A DNA stretch of 51,638 bases, taken from Deltaproteobacteria bacterium. Its GTDB lineage: Bacteria; Desulfobacterota; Desulfuromonadia; Geobacterales; Pseudopelobacteraceae. The stretch is from the NCBI GenBank assembly GCA_021850095.1, contig JAJZRX010000017.1:1-51638 (forward strand), in the 5' to 3' direction. Position 1 is the first letter of the stretch. Each line of letters opens with the position of its first letter. The position numbers and the translations under genes are program-made. Below the pieces are notes generated by a model that saw only the letters and a program-made list of their open reading frames with translations, made no database searches and was not told the origin of the DNA. Below are positions 16,559 through 23,842 of the stretch, piece after piece.

Positions 16559-16858
16559 TCAGTCAGTACAAGTAAAACGGCGGCAGATTTCGGGGCGGGC
16601 CTCGTAGATCGAGCAGCGGCCGCTCTTCAGAAATTCGCAGCCGTAATCGATCAGCAGGCGGTGGGGCCCGGTAAGCGAAAGCTGCAAACGGCTGGCGCCC
16701 AGTTTCCGCAGGCGTTCGTACTCATCCCAGGTCAGCTCCACGTCGGCAAAGGAGCGGCAGCAGTCGCCGCCGCAGCTGAAACAGCGCTGATCACCATCCA
16801 AGGGATTATCGAGAAGAATTCCGTGACGTCGTGCTTTTGAGCGGCTGATGAAGAGCAT
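16559..16858 (-). CDS. YkgJ-like cysteine-cluster (zinc/iron-chelating) protein
   Basis: 99 residues from the ATG at 16856-16858, chosen because AGGAGG lies six bases upstream; a longer frame reaches 16942. It has the YkgJ/CxxCxxCC family pattern: 'RCFSCGGDCCRSF' near residue 27, 'CEFL..GRCSIYEARPEICR.F.C' in the C-terminal half. Such proteins are thought to bind zinc or an iron-sulfur cluster; function is not established. Monocistronic between the MutY-like gene and a terminator. Confidence 0.85.
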   Translation of the reverse strand: MLFISRSKARRHGILLDNPLDGDQRCFSCGGDCCRSFADVELTWDEYERLRKLGASRLQLSLTGPHRLLIDYGCEFLKSGRCSIYEARPEICRRFTCTD

Positions 16859-16923
16859 GGCGGCCCTCCTGTGCATCGGGAATCCAGGATCGGAGATGTG
16901 GAAACATCCTAGCACAACCGGCC

Positions 16924-16970
16924 AAGTAAAGAAACGGCCCACATCAGCGGGCCGTTTCTTTACTTAATTT
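16924..16970 (-). terminator. Terminator of the Cache-domain gene
   Basis: A perfect 17-bp stem (AAGTAAAGAAACGGCCC, 16924-16940, with its complement at 16949-16965) and an 8-base loop, T-rich on both sides, so it can work in both directions. It lies directly after the 16988-17434 gene. Confidence 0.92.
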
Positions 16971-16987
16971 TGGGTTATCCCTTCGGA

Positions 16988-17434
16988 CTACTTGTAATAG
17001 CCGACCGCGCAGACCTGATCGTCAACCTTGGTGGCATAGGAAACTTTCTGCACCGGTTCGGTGCTCCCCGGACGCGGCCACATGTACGAGACCTCGCTGA
17101 TCGCCCCTTCTTTGGCGGTTGCGTAGATTTCTTCTCCCAGCGCTTTGCCGGCCTTATCCTTGAGTCCTTTCAAACTTTTGCCGACCAGTGTGGGGTGGGC
17201 GGTAAAGTTGCCGTCGGGACCGCCACAGAACGGATAGAGATCCCGATCCTTGAATCCACCCTCACCCTTTACAAATTGGGCCAGAGCCTCGGACTTGTTG
17301 GCCTTGATGGCCACGACCGCTTTTTCGAGCATTGCCTTCGCTTCCTCGGCCGTGCCGAAGTTGCCGGCAAATACTGGTGACGAGATGGCCAGAAGCGCCG
17401 CAGCAAGGGTAAACGTTTTAGTCAATTGCTTCAT
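16988..17434 (-). CDS. Exported single-Cache domain protein
   Basis: 148 residues from the ATG at 17432-17434, which has AGGAG six bases upstream. A signal peptide ends after 'SSPVFA', so it is periplasmic. The rest is a Cache-type fold ('AKAMLEKAVVAIKANKSEAL', 'YPFCGGPDGNFTAHPTLVGK', 'EVSYMWPRPGST..VQKVSYA'), similar to stand-alone Cache (sCache_2) proteins of Geobacter. Such domains bind small molecules and usually sense; here there is no transmembrane or output part. Alone in its transcription unit. Confidence 0.82.
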   Translation of the reverse strand: MKQLTKTFTLAAALLAISSPVFAGNFGTAEEAKAMLEKAVVAIKANKSEALAQFVKGEGGFKDRDLYPFCGGPDGNFTAHPTLVGKSLKGLKDKAGKALGEEIYATAKEGAISEVSYMWPRPGSTEPVQKVSYATKVDDQVCAVGYYK

Positions 17435-17669
17435 ACATATCTCCTCTTTCTTTTTGGGCAATTACAACTATAAGTCCATTTGGACGACTCGGTAAGTGAC
17501 ACTTTTGTCACCCCCGAAGACCAAATAACACTATTTTATTTTTGCTGCAATAGAAAAACACAATGTGCGCTGACAAATATTTTTAAACCATAATTTAATA
17601 TATTTAGTGTTCACACAATAATTTAAAACATCTGTTTACTACATGACGTTGTTACGACATTTCCGTCGT

Positions 17670-17981
17670 TTACAGATTGTAATCGACCGCGGTTTGGGTG
17701 CTGGCTGAAACTTTTACCAGGGTGTCACCAACCAGGATGACTTTGTCTCCGGCCTTGAACTTCTCGGCATTGCTGAATTGAGCGACGATTGTATTGTCTT
17801 TGTCCCCGAGATCCTGAAGAGTGACATTGTCCCGGTCTATGCGGATAACCATTGCTTCCGCTTCCCGAATTAATTGCTGGTTACTGGTTAAATCGGGAAC
17901 GTCATGTGCAAAACACTGAATCGATAATCCCAGCAGCGACACACACAAAAAAGCTGTTTTTGAGATGGTACTATTTTTCAT
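17670..17981 (-). CDS. Small exported protein of unknown function
   Basis: 103 residues with a signal peptide ('FLCVSLLGLSIQCFA'), followed by a ~80-residue domain that looks like a small beta barrel: 'AMVIRIDRDNVTLQDLGDKD', 'KFKAGDKVILVGDTLVKV'. The pattern recalls small OB-like periplasmic proteins but I do not recognise a family. The start has AGGAG upstream. It stands alone between the Cache gene and a luxR-type gene. Both flanking gaps are AT-rich. Confidence 0.7.
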   Translation of the reverse strand: MKNSTISKTAFLCVSLLGLSIQCFAHDVPDLTSNQQLIREAEAMVIRIDRDNVTLQDLGDKDNTIVAQFSNAEKFKAGDKVILVGDTLVKVSASTQTAVDYNL

Positions 17982-18352
17982 TTTTCTCCTCCCGTGGTTT
18001 GATGTGTTGCGCGGTGAATATATCCAACTCGGTCCGGAAAGCGGAGCCGACTGGAGCGCAACTTTTGTTTAATGACAGCGTTTGTAGCAGATGACAGGTG
18101 TGGCAACAATCGCTCAAAAGGCTATTTCTTTTGGAATAGGGAGTACAACCTAAGGTTGGCAATCGGAACAGACTTTCTACAGGAAGGGAAACAAAGGAAG
18201 TGGTTGTTCTGCAGTAACCTGCTGTCTTATTGGGGTTTTTATTTGCATCTGACAGAAAGCGCACGTGTGCGCCTGCAACCAAATTGCTAGTACTTTAGTT
18301 TGATATATCACAATGCAGGTAATTAAAAAATTTTAGGTGGGGTGTGAAAGAA
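17982..18352. other. Noncoding gap with a GCGCAC/GTGCGC inverted repeat
   Basis: No gene supported. GCGCAC-GT-GTGCGC at 18259-18272 is an inverted repeat with a 2-base centre, the same build as the one at 1079-1092. The 103-codon open frame at 17971-18282 has no family features and is not called. Confidence 0.45.
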
Positions 18353-18958
18353 TTAAGAAACCAGATCTGCACTTAATTTTATTCCCAGAGGGACCAGCTG
18401 GGTACGGCGCGACACGTTCAGCTTTTTGAAAATACTGTTGATGTGGGATTTTACGGTTTGTTCACTGATGAAAAGTTGTGATGCTATTTCCTTGTTTGTC
18501 CGACCCTGGGAGATACAGATGACTACTTCCCGTTCCTTGTTACTTAAACTTCCCGCAAGGTTTGAATCTTTATTGCTGTCGGCAAAGTTGACCAACGCCT
18601 TGATATTGCAGTTGTCAATCCAGATCTGCCCCTTGCTTATGGCGTGGAATGCCTTTAAAAGCAGACGCATATCCGTGTCGGTAGTCATTATTCCATCGAT
18701 TTTGTTGGTGATTATCAGGGCTGCAATCGCATCTTCGCTGAGACCGTAGTCAAGCAGGACCGTTTTGGCCCTGGTCAGGAAGGCGGGTTTCTTCAGGTTG
18801 ATGGTATAAACGTCGGTAACGATAAAATCCGCTTCAAAGTCCTCAATATCGCCGGCCGGATTCAGCATGGCCACCGCGGATATTCCTGGCTCCTTCAGTA
18901 ACTGTTCCCGCAGGGCGCTGCCCAACAGGGAACTTCCAAGACTGATAGCTATTTTCAT
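18353..18958 (-). CDS. LuxR/NarL-type regulator with an atypical receiver
   Basis: 201 residues from the ATG at 18956-18958 (GGAG five bases upstream). The C-terminal ~65 residues form a LuxR helix-turn-helix: 'LSNKEREVVICISQGRTNKE', 'LFISEQTVKSHINSIFKKLN'. The N-terminal ~120 residues have the receiver length but lack the usual acidic pair (start 'MKIAISLGSSLLG'), the conserved Thr/Ser and the Lys; only the Asp in 'VTDVY' could match the phospho site. It may be phosphorylation-independent. No kinase is adjacent. Confidence 0.8.
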   Translation of the reverse strand: MKIAISLGSSLLGSALREQLLKEPGISAVAMLNPAGDIEDFEADFIVTDVYTINLKKPAFLTRAKTVLLDYGLSEDAIAALIITNKIDGIMTTDTDMRLLLKAFHAISKGQIWIDNCNIKALVNFADSNKDSNLAGSLSNKEREVVICISQGRTNKEIASQLFISEQTVKSHINSIFKKLNVSRRTQLVPLGIKLSADLVS

Positions 18959-19266
18959 GCCTACTCCGTTCACGCGTGCCAAAACGCCACTAACATTAAA
19001 ATTGAATCCGGTTATCCTTTAACACATTTTTGAACATAAAGGGCGAAGCAATGATTTTTCTGCTTCGCCCTTTATGCGTTAAGATCAAAAGCGGGGAAGC
19101 AGACCTTGCTTGGAAATTCAACCCTCCTCCGACATTTTGCACAGCATACTCCCTTGCGCAGACCATTTCAACGCAATGCAACGTCCGGAGTTTGGACTTG
19201 ATTTTTTCGCCTTCTGGTATATCATTCGCGCACACAGAGATACTTATTCTAAAGGAGACAACAGCA
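18959..19266. other. Divergent intergenic region with a terminator-like hairpin
   Basis: Lies between the luxR-type gene (minus) and trxA (plus). Apart from the hairpin at 19036-19075 it holds no gene. The trxA ribosome site (AAAGGAGACAAC) is at its right edge. Confidence 0.5.
19036..19075. terminator. Perfect 15-bp hairpin between divergent genes
   Basis: ATAAAGGGCGAAGCA (19036-19050) pairs with TGCTTCGCCCTTTAT (19061-19075) around a 10-base loop. The build is that of an intrinsic terminator, but neither flanking gene ends here. It may insulate the two promoters or end an unannotated transcript. Confidence 0.6.
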
Positions 19267-19596
19267 ATGGCCAGTGAAAAAGTAATGGCGTTTACCGACG
19301 CAAATTTCGATAAGGAAGTACTCCAGTCCGACATACCGGTACTGGTTGATTTCTGGGCCACCTGGTGCGCCCCCTGCAAGGCGATCGCCCCGCTGGTGGA
19401 CACCATAGCCGACGAGTATGCCGGCAAAGTCAAAGTCGGCAAGGTCAACGTGGATGAGAACCAGGGCACACCGGCAAAATACGGCGTACGCGGCATTCCG
19501 ACCATCATCGTTTTCAAGGGCGGCGTACAGGTCGACCAGGTTGTGGGCGCGGTTCCCAAATCACAGCTCGACGCTCTGATCGCCAAAGCACTCTAG
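19267..19596 (+). CDS. trxA: Thioredoxin
   Basis: 109 residues, the classic cytoplasmic thioredoxin. The active site 'WCAPC' is at residues 33-37, preceded by 'VLVDFWAT' and followed by the cis-Pro segment '[12 protein letters not shown]'. It reduces protein disulfides with electrons from thioredoxin reductase. The start at 19267 has GGAGAC upstream; the longer open frame to 19030 is noncoding. Only five bases separate its stop from the exported thioredoxin-like gene, so the two are co-transcribed. Confidence 0.97.
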   Translation: MASEKVMAFTDANFDKEVLQSDIPVLVDFWATWCAPCKAIAPLVDTIADEYAGKVKVGKVNVDENQGTPAKYGVRGIPTIIVFKGGVQVDQVVGAVPKSQLDALIAKAL

Positions 19597-19601
19597 GAGC
19601 G

Positions 19602-20120
19602 ATGTACGCATCACGATCTGTATTTTCTTTTGTGCTGGCCGGCCTGACCACTGCCTGCCTGTCCTTGCCGGGCAGGCTGGATGCGGCGCCCAGGCCGGGC
19701 CAGCCTGCCCCCGATTTTAACGTTGTCAGCACCTCGGGCCAACAGGTCAGCCGCGACAATTACCGCGGCCATGTACTGCTGGTGGATTTCTTTGCCACCT
19801 GGTGCCAACCCTGCCGGCAATCAATCCCCCATCTGGTTGAAATGAACCGCAAATACGGCAAGCAAGGCCTTCAGATTCTCGGATTAAGCGCCGATGAAGA
19901 TGGCGAACGTCCGGTGCGGGCCTTTGCCAGCCAGTATCGCATCACCTACCCGCTGGCGCTGGCCGGTGATACCACGAGCGCAGATTTTGGCATCCGCTCC
20001 GTGCCGGTCATGTTTGTGATCGATAAAAAAGGTGTAATTGCCGAGGTATACCGTGGATTTTCGGATGAGATGGGCCGTTCAATGGAAAAACTGATCAAGC
20101 GCCTTCTGGCGGAAAAATGA
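19602..20120 (+). CDS. Exported TlpA/ResA-like thiol-disulfide oxidoreductase
   Basis: 172 residues. N-terminal signal peptide ('SVFSFVLAGLTTACLSLPG' then 'RLDAA'), so it acts in the periplasm, perhaps membrane-tethered. The AhpC/TSA-Redoxin fold starts at 'GQPAPDF'; the active site 'WCQPC' has C68 and C71. 'VPVMFVIDKKG' holds the cis-Pro. This family reduces apocytochrome c thiols or other periplasmic disulfides, which fits a cytochrome-rich organism. Co-transcribed with trxA. Its 3' end overlaps convergently with truA by 26 bases. Confidence 0.9.
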   Translation: MYASRSVFSFVLAGLTTACLSLPGRLDAAPRPGQPAPDFNVVSTSGQQVSRDNYRGHVLLVDFFATWCQPCRQSIPHLVEMNRKYGKQGLQILGLSADEDGERPVRAFASQYRITYPLALAGDTTSADFGIRSVPVMFVIDKKGVIAEVYRGFSDEMGRSMEKLIKRLLAEK

Positions 20121-20880
20121 GCCCTTCCCGTTCGACGATGTTTTCAGGATAGAAAACTTTTATCAGGCAGAGACCGCAGGCCGGCGCCGTAACTCCCCCC
20201 TTGTGCCGGTCACCTTCCCGTAGCAGTTGCTTCACATGCTCCGGGGCGAAACGCCCCCGGCCGATATCCACCAGCGTTCCGGCCATGACCCGCACCATGT
20301 ATTTCAGAAAACCTTCTCCGACCACATCAATGCTGATACTGCTGCCGTCCCGGCTGATTTCAACCGAATCAATCCGGCGCTCCGTCGTTTTTGCCACGCA
20401 GTTGGAGGCCCGGAATGCGGCAAAGTCATGCCGGCCGACAAAATAGCGCGCCGCAGCGGTCATCGCCGGCAGATCAAGGGCTTCCCGCACCTGCCAGCTA
20501 TACAGCCGGTCCAGCGGTGAACGGATCGGGGAGTTCAAAACCGTGTAACGGTACTGCTTGGCCAGCGCAGCGCTGATCGGCTTGAAACCATCCGCAACCT
20601 GGCGGGCACTTTGTACGGCAATATCGTCGGGAAGATAACGATTGACACCCTCCACAAAAGCCCGCAGCGGCAGGTCTCGCGTCGTGAAAAAGGCCGCCGG
20701 CATGGCCCGGGCATGCACGCCGGCATCGGTCCGGCCTGAAGAGCAGAGCCGGACACGCTCACCCAGCAAACGCTCCAGCGCGTCCTCCACGACCTGCTGG
20801 ACAGCCAGGCCGTTGGGCTGAACCTGCCAGCCGCAGTAGTTGCCACCGTCGTAGGCAATTGTCAGCAGAATGGTCGGCAC
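20095..20880 (-). CDS. truA: tRNA pseudouridine(38-40) synthase
   Basis: 261 residues, normal size. It makes pseudouridine at positions 38-40 of tRNA anticodon arms. The catalytic Asp52 is in 'GRTDAGVHA'. Other family blocks are 'AYDGGNYCGWQ' at the N-terminus, 'FVGRHDFAAFRA' and 'FLKYMVRVMAGTLVDIGRG'. It follows hslO with a two-base gap on the same strand, and its tail overlaps the convergent tlpA-like gene. Confidence 0.97.
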   Translation of the reverse strand: MPTILLTIAYDGGNYCGWQVQPNGLAVQQVVEDALERLLGERVRLCSSGRTDAGVHARAMPAAFFTTRDLPLRAFVEGVNRYLPDDIAVQSARQVADGFKPISAALAKQYRYTVLNSPIRSPLDRLYSWQVREALDLPAMTAAARYFVGRHDFAAFRASNCVAKTTERRIDSVEISRDGSSISIDVVGEGFLKYMVRVMAGTLVDIGRGRFAPEHVKQLLREGDRHKGGVTAPACGLCLIKVFYPENIVEREGLIFPPEGA

Positions 20881-20882
20881 GT

Positions 20883-21773
20883 TCAGCTGCCGCTGTTGCC
20901 TGCTGCCCGTGTAATCAGCAGTTCCAGACTTTCGTGATCAAAATCATAGGTTTTACGGCAAAATTCGCAGGTAACGACCGCACCGTTATCCTGTGCCTGC
21001 ATGTCCGCCAGCTCTTCCGCGCCCATCGTCAGCAAGGCACGTTCGACCTTCTCCCGCGAGCAGCCGCACTGGAAGGAAAGAGCGTGACGTTCAAGAATCG
21101 TGTAGGGGATGTCGCCGAAAATCTCCCGCAGAAGGCCTTCCGGACCGGGTTCTTTCAAAACGGATGAAAGCGGGGGCAATGTGGATAAACGACCCATGAT
21201 TTTTTCCAGTTCAGCTTCGTCAGCTTTCGGCAGCGCCTGAATCAAAAAGCCGCCGCACACGGAAATGTGACCATTTTCATCCAGAGCGGCTCCCAGTCCC
21301 ACCGCGGAGGGGATCTGTTCCGATTCGGTCAGGTAATAGGCCAGATCTTCACCGATCTCACTGCTGACCAGTTGCACCAGCCCCTGGTAGGGCGTCCCCC
21401 CGCCGCCAAGATCCTTCGAGACCGTCAGGAAACCGGCTTTGCCGATCAACCCGGCCACATTCCATTTACCGTCCAAGGGTTCAATTTCGGCCGACGGATT
21501 CCCGGCACAACCGCAGACAGACCCGTCGCTGTCGGCTTCGACCAGCAGTTTACGCAGCGGGCCGTTCCCCTCAAACTTGAGGGCAATCCGCTGCCCGGAC
21601 TTCAGCAGGGCACCCATCAGCGCCCCGCCGGCCAACCCGCGCCCCATGGCAATACTGGCCGTAGCGGAGGTTTTTTGCAGTGAACAGACTTCACGGGCCA
21701 ATTCAGCAGCACTGCACGCCAGAACCCGAATACCACCCGAAAGACATAACGCCCTGACCATCTGATCCGCCAT
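20883..21773 (-). CDS. hslO: Redox-regulated chaperone Hsp33
   Basis: 296 residues, typical length. Hsp33 is a cytoplasmic holdase switched on by oxidation. The zinc site is C236-x-C238 ('CGCSREKVERAL') and C269-x2-C272 ('CEFCRKTYDF'). The N-terminal domain carries 'GRGLAGGALMGALLKSGQR' and 'SGQRIALKFEGNGPLRKL' type features of the family. First gene of an hslO-truA pair. Confidence 0.96.
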   Translation of the reverse strand: MADQMVRALCLSGGIRVLACSAAELAREVCSLQKTSATASIAMGRGLAGGALMGALLKSGQRIALKFEGNGPLRKLLVEADSDGSVCGCAGNPSAEIEPLDGKWNVAGLIGKAGFLTVSKDLGGGGTPYQGLVQLVSSEIGEDLAYYLTESEQIPSAVGLGAALDENGHISVCGGFLIQALPKADEAELEKIMGRLSTLPPLSSVLKEPGPEGLLREIFGDIPYTILERHALSFQCGCSREKVERALLTMGAEELADMQAQDNGAVVTCEFCRKTYDFDHESLELLITRAAGNSGS

Positions 21774-21841
21774 AAATTCATTACTCCAATTCGTGTATGT
21801 TCGACACCAAGCTCTCTTTTATATATCAACTGGGCAAACAA

Positions 21842-21871
21842 AAAAAGCCGCATCTTTCGATGCGGCTTTTT
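21842..21871 (-). terminator. Terminator of the Ala/Lys-rich protein gene
   Basis: 13-bp stem AAAAAGCCGCATC/GATGCGGCTTTTT with a TTTC loop, directly after the 21893 stop. It has T-runs in both directions. Confidence 0.92.
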
Positions 21872-21892
21872 ACTTCATTCGTGAAAAACGAA

Positions 21893-22150
21893 TTACTTTG
21901 CGGCAGGAGCAGCTGCGTCAGCGGCAGGAGCAGCTGCGTCTTTCTTAACAGCTTTCTTTACTTTCTTGGCTTTCTTTACTTTCTTGGCAGGCTTTGCTTC
22001 CGGTGCAGCGGCATCAGCAGCAGGAGCGGCAACAGCGGCAGGAGCAGCTGCAGCAGCAGGAGCAGCCTTGGTTGCAGGAGAAGCGAAAGCAACTGCGGCG
22101 AAAGAAACGGCTACGAGGGTGGCTACGATTGAGGACATGATTTTTTTCAT
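21893..22150 (-). CDS. Exported low-complexity Ala/Pro/Lys-rich small protein
   Basis: 85 residues from the ATG at 22148-22150, preceded by TTGGAGGTAGTACAA. A signal peptide ends in 'AAVAFA'. The mature part is almost wholly Ala, Pro and Lys: Ala/Pro-rich blocks flank a lysine core ('KPAKKVKKAKKVKKAVKKD'), with the acidic repeat 'AAPAAD' four or so times. Short repeats at DNA level suggest slippage growth. No enzyme motif. A histone-H1-like tail or cell-surface polymer-binding function can be imagined but is not supported. Confidence 0.75.
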   Translation of the reverse strand: MKKIMSSIVATLVAVSFAAVAFASPATKAAPAAAAAPAAVAAPAADAAAPEAKPAKKVKKAKKVKKAVKKDAAAPAADAAAPAAK

Positions 22151-22300
22151 TTGTACTACCTCCAAGGGAATGTGTTTGATCATGTAAGTGCAGGCTATAT
22201 GCCAAAAAGCCTTACAGTCATTAACATTCTGTTTTTATTGGTTTAATAACAGCAGGAGCACCCGAAGCCGGCCGCATCCTACCGCATACACAACATTTGT

Positions 22301-22316
22301 TACCTCATATGAGGTA
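22301..22316. promoter_or_regulatory. Perfect 16-base palindrome, possible operator
   Basis: TACCTCATATGAGGTA, about 150 bases upstream of the Ala/Lys-rich gene and just after the QueG-like stop. The core CTCATATGAG recurs at 28654-28663. Confidence 0.45.
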
Positions 22317-22325
22317 TTGTTTTTG

Positions 22326-23159
22326 CTATCGCTCCGGATAAATTGCAACACCTTTCCCGGCCGGTACACGCGACTCGCACGGCACCCGCGTCTGGCACAG
22401 GCCGCAGCCGGCCTGGGCCACCCCATAATGCTCACCAACCGCCTCGGGAACGGCGCCATAGACATACGCGCGACAAACGGCCTTGTCGTGCCCCTGCCGG
22501 GACAGGGCTCCAACCGGACAACGGCCGATGCAGGCGCCGCAGCTGCCTTCACGGTGGTAAAGGCAATTATGACGGTAATCGGGAGTTCGGCGCGGCGTCG
22601 GTGCCAGCTGCAGCGTGGTGACGACACTCCCCAGGCGGTGCGCGATCCCCCGTTCGGTTATCAGGCCGTCGTTGAGGCTGAAGGTACCCAGTCCGGCGGC
22701 ATAGGCGGCGTGCCGCTCCGACCAACTGGAAGCGATTCCGACCACCGCATCATCCAGCTGTCGCCAATCCGACGCCAGTTGCGGCGCCACGGCATTCTGG
22801 CCGTGTGCTTCAAGCCAGCCAACAACATGGCGGCGCAGGGCCGAATTAAAATTTTCACCGTTATTGCGGGTCAGTGACCACGCCCGTGAGGGCCAGCAAG
22901 ACTCCTGCCGGTTGCTGGTGCGGGTATCCCGGGTAACCGGAAGAACCCAGCAGATCACTGACTGTGCCTCTGACAGAATCTCGTGCGGTGTCCGGTGAAA
23001 ATCGCCGATAATCCGTTTATACTCTCTGAAAAGCGGATCAGATCCCGCCGCAATCCCGATCAGCGGGGCGTCAAAATAGGGCTCGCCGCTGCCGGGAAAA
23101 CGGTTGTCCGGACTGTTCCGCACAAAACCTTCAATCTCTGCACACAGCGACTCTCTCAT
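22326..23159 (-). CDS. QueG-like 4Fe-4S double-cluster protein
   Basis: 277 residues from the ATG at 23157-23159 (GGAGG upstream); a start at 23192 would add 11 residues. The C-terminal part has two cluster motifs resembling epoxyqueuosine reductase: 'CGACIGRCPVGAL' with an upstream 'NCLYHREGSC', and 'CGLCQTRVPCESRVP'. The N-terminal domain includes 'AGLGTFSLNDGLITERG', as in QueG where it contacts the cobalamin. True QueG is longer (about 380 residues) and this one lacks the HEAT-repeat tail, so an unknown reductase activity is more likely. Next to a flavodoxin-like gene. Confidence 0.78.
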   Translation of the reverse strand: MRESLCAEIEGFVRNSPDNRFPGSGEPYFDAPLIGIAAGSDPLFREYKRIIGDFHRTPHEILSEAQSVICWVLPVTRDTRTSNRQESCWPSRAWSLTRNNGENFNSALRRHVVGWLEAHGQNAVAPQLASDWRQLDDAVVGIASSWSERHAAYAAGLGTFSLNDGLITERGIAHRLGSVVTTLQLAPTPRRTPDYRHNCLYHREGSCGACIGRCPVGALSRQGHDKAVCRAYVYGAVPEAVGEHYGVAQAGCGLCQTRVPCESRVPAGKGVAIYPER

Positions 23160-23198
23160 GGCTGCCTCCGCTTCAGCTTGTCCCCCAGACAACCTCGC

Positions 23199-23768
23199 CT
23201 ATGCCAGCAGCGCCCGGGCCACTTCTTCCGCCTGCTGCAGGGCCTGTGCAGGAACCTGATCGATGCTGCCCGGCCCGATGCCGCAGACGCGGACCAGACG
23301 TGTTTCGCTGAAACCCATCCATTTCAGGAAACCTTCATAGCGCGGGAAGATATCGGCGAAGAGGGTTTCGTCCGGGTGTCCCTGGGTCAGCACGAAAACA
23401 AGTTTCTTGGGGCTGAGCCGGCTTGGCTGCGGGTTGGTCAGATAGTCCGGTTTCATGTATGAATAGCAGCGGTCGATAAAACCTTTCAGCTGGGCGGTGA
23501 TATCCCCGTAGTACACCGGTGACGCCAGTACGACCAGATCGGCTGTTTGGACTTCATGAAGCACCTCGGTCAGGTCGTCGTTCAGCACGCAGTAATCGAT
23601 GGTCTTCTTGCAGGCATAACACCCCTGGCAGCCGCGATAGTTAAGCCGGTTCAGCTCGAAGGTTCGGATTCCGGCGCCCAGCCCGGCGGCGGTTTCGGTA
23701 AAGCGGTTGGCAAGGCTGGCGCTGTTTTTTCCATGCCGGGGACTTCCCAGCAAAGCTACGATTTTCAT
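23199..23768 (-). CDS. Flavodoxin-fold NADPH-dependent FMN reductase family protein
   Basis: 189 residues from the ATG at 23766-23768 (AAGGAGAATGCC upstream). The flavodoxin fold is shown by 'MKIVALLGSPRHGKNSASLA' (P-loop for FMN phosphate), 'GCQGCYACKKTIDYCVLNDD' with the CxxC pair of the iron-sulfur flavoprotein-like group, and 'ADLVVLASPVYYGDIT'. It likely reduces flavin or a quinone or iron substrate. It is followed by the QueG-like gene 39 bases on. Confidence 0.85.
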   Translation of the reverse strand: MKIVALLGSPRHGKNSASLANRFTETAAGLGAGIRTFELNRLNYRGCQGCYACKKTIDYCVLNDDLTEVLHEVQTADLVVLASPVYYGDITAQLKGFIDRCYSYMKPDYLTNPQPSRLSPKKLVFVLTQGHPDETLFADIFPRYEGFLKWMGFSETRLVRVCGIGPGSIDQVPAQALQQAEEVARALLA

Positions 23769-23800
23769 GGCATTCTCCTTGGATTGATCACCCTGAACGG

Positions 23801-23829
23801 AAAAAGGGCCCCGGCACATACCGGGACCC
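23801..23829 (-). terminator. Terminator of the etf operon
   Basis: GGGCCCCGG (23806-23814) with CCGGGACCC (23821-23829), one mismatch, and a TTTTT run on the minus strand. Directly after the membrane Fe-S oxidoreductase gene. Confidence 0.82.
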
Positions 23830-23842
23830 CGCTGTGATTCGA

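Noticed and set aside
17971-18282. 103-codon minus frame upstream of the small exported protein
   Set aside because: Overlaps that gene's start and ribosome site; Cys/Ser-rich, no family, no start signal.
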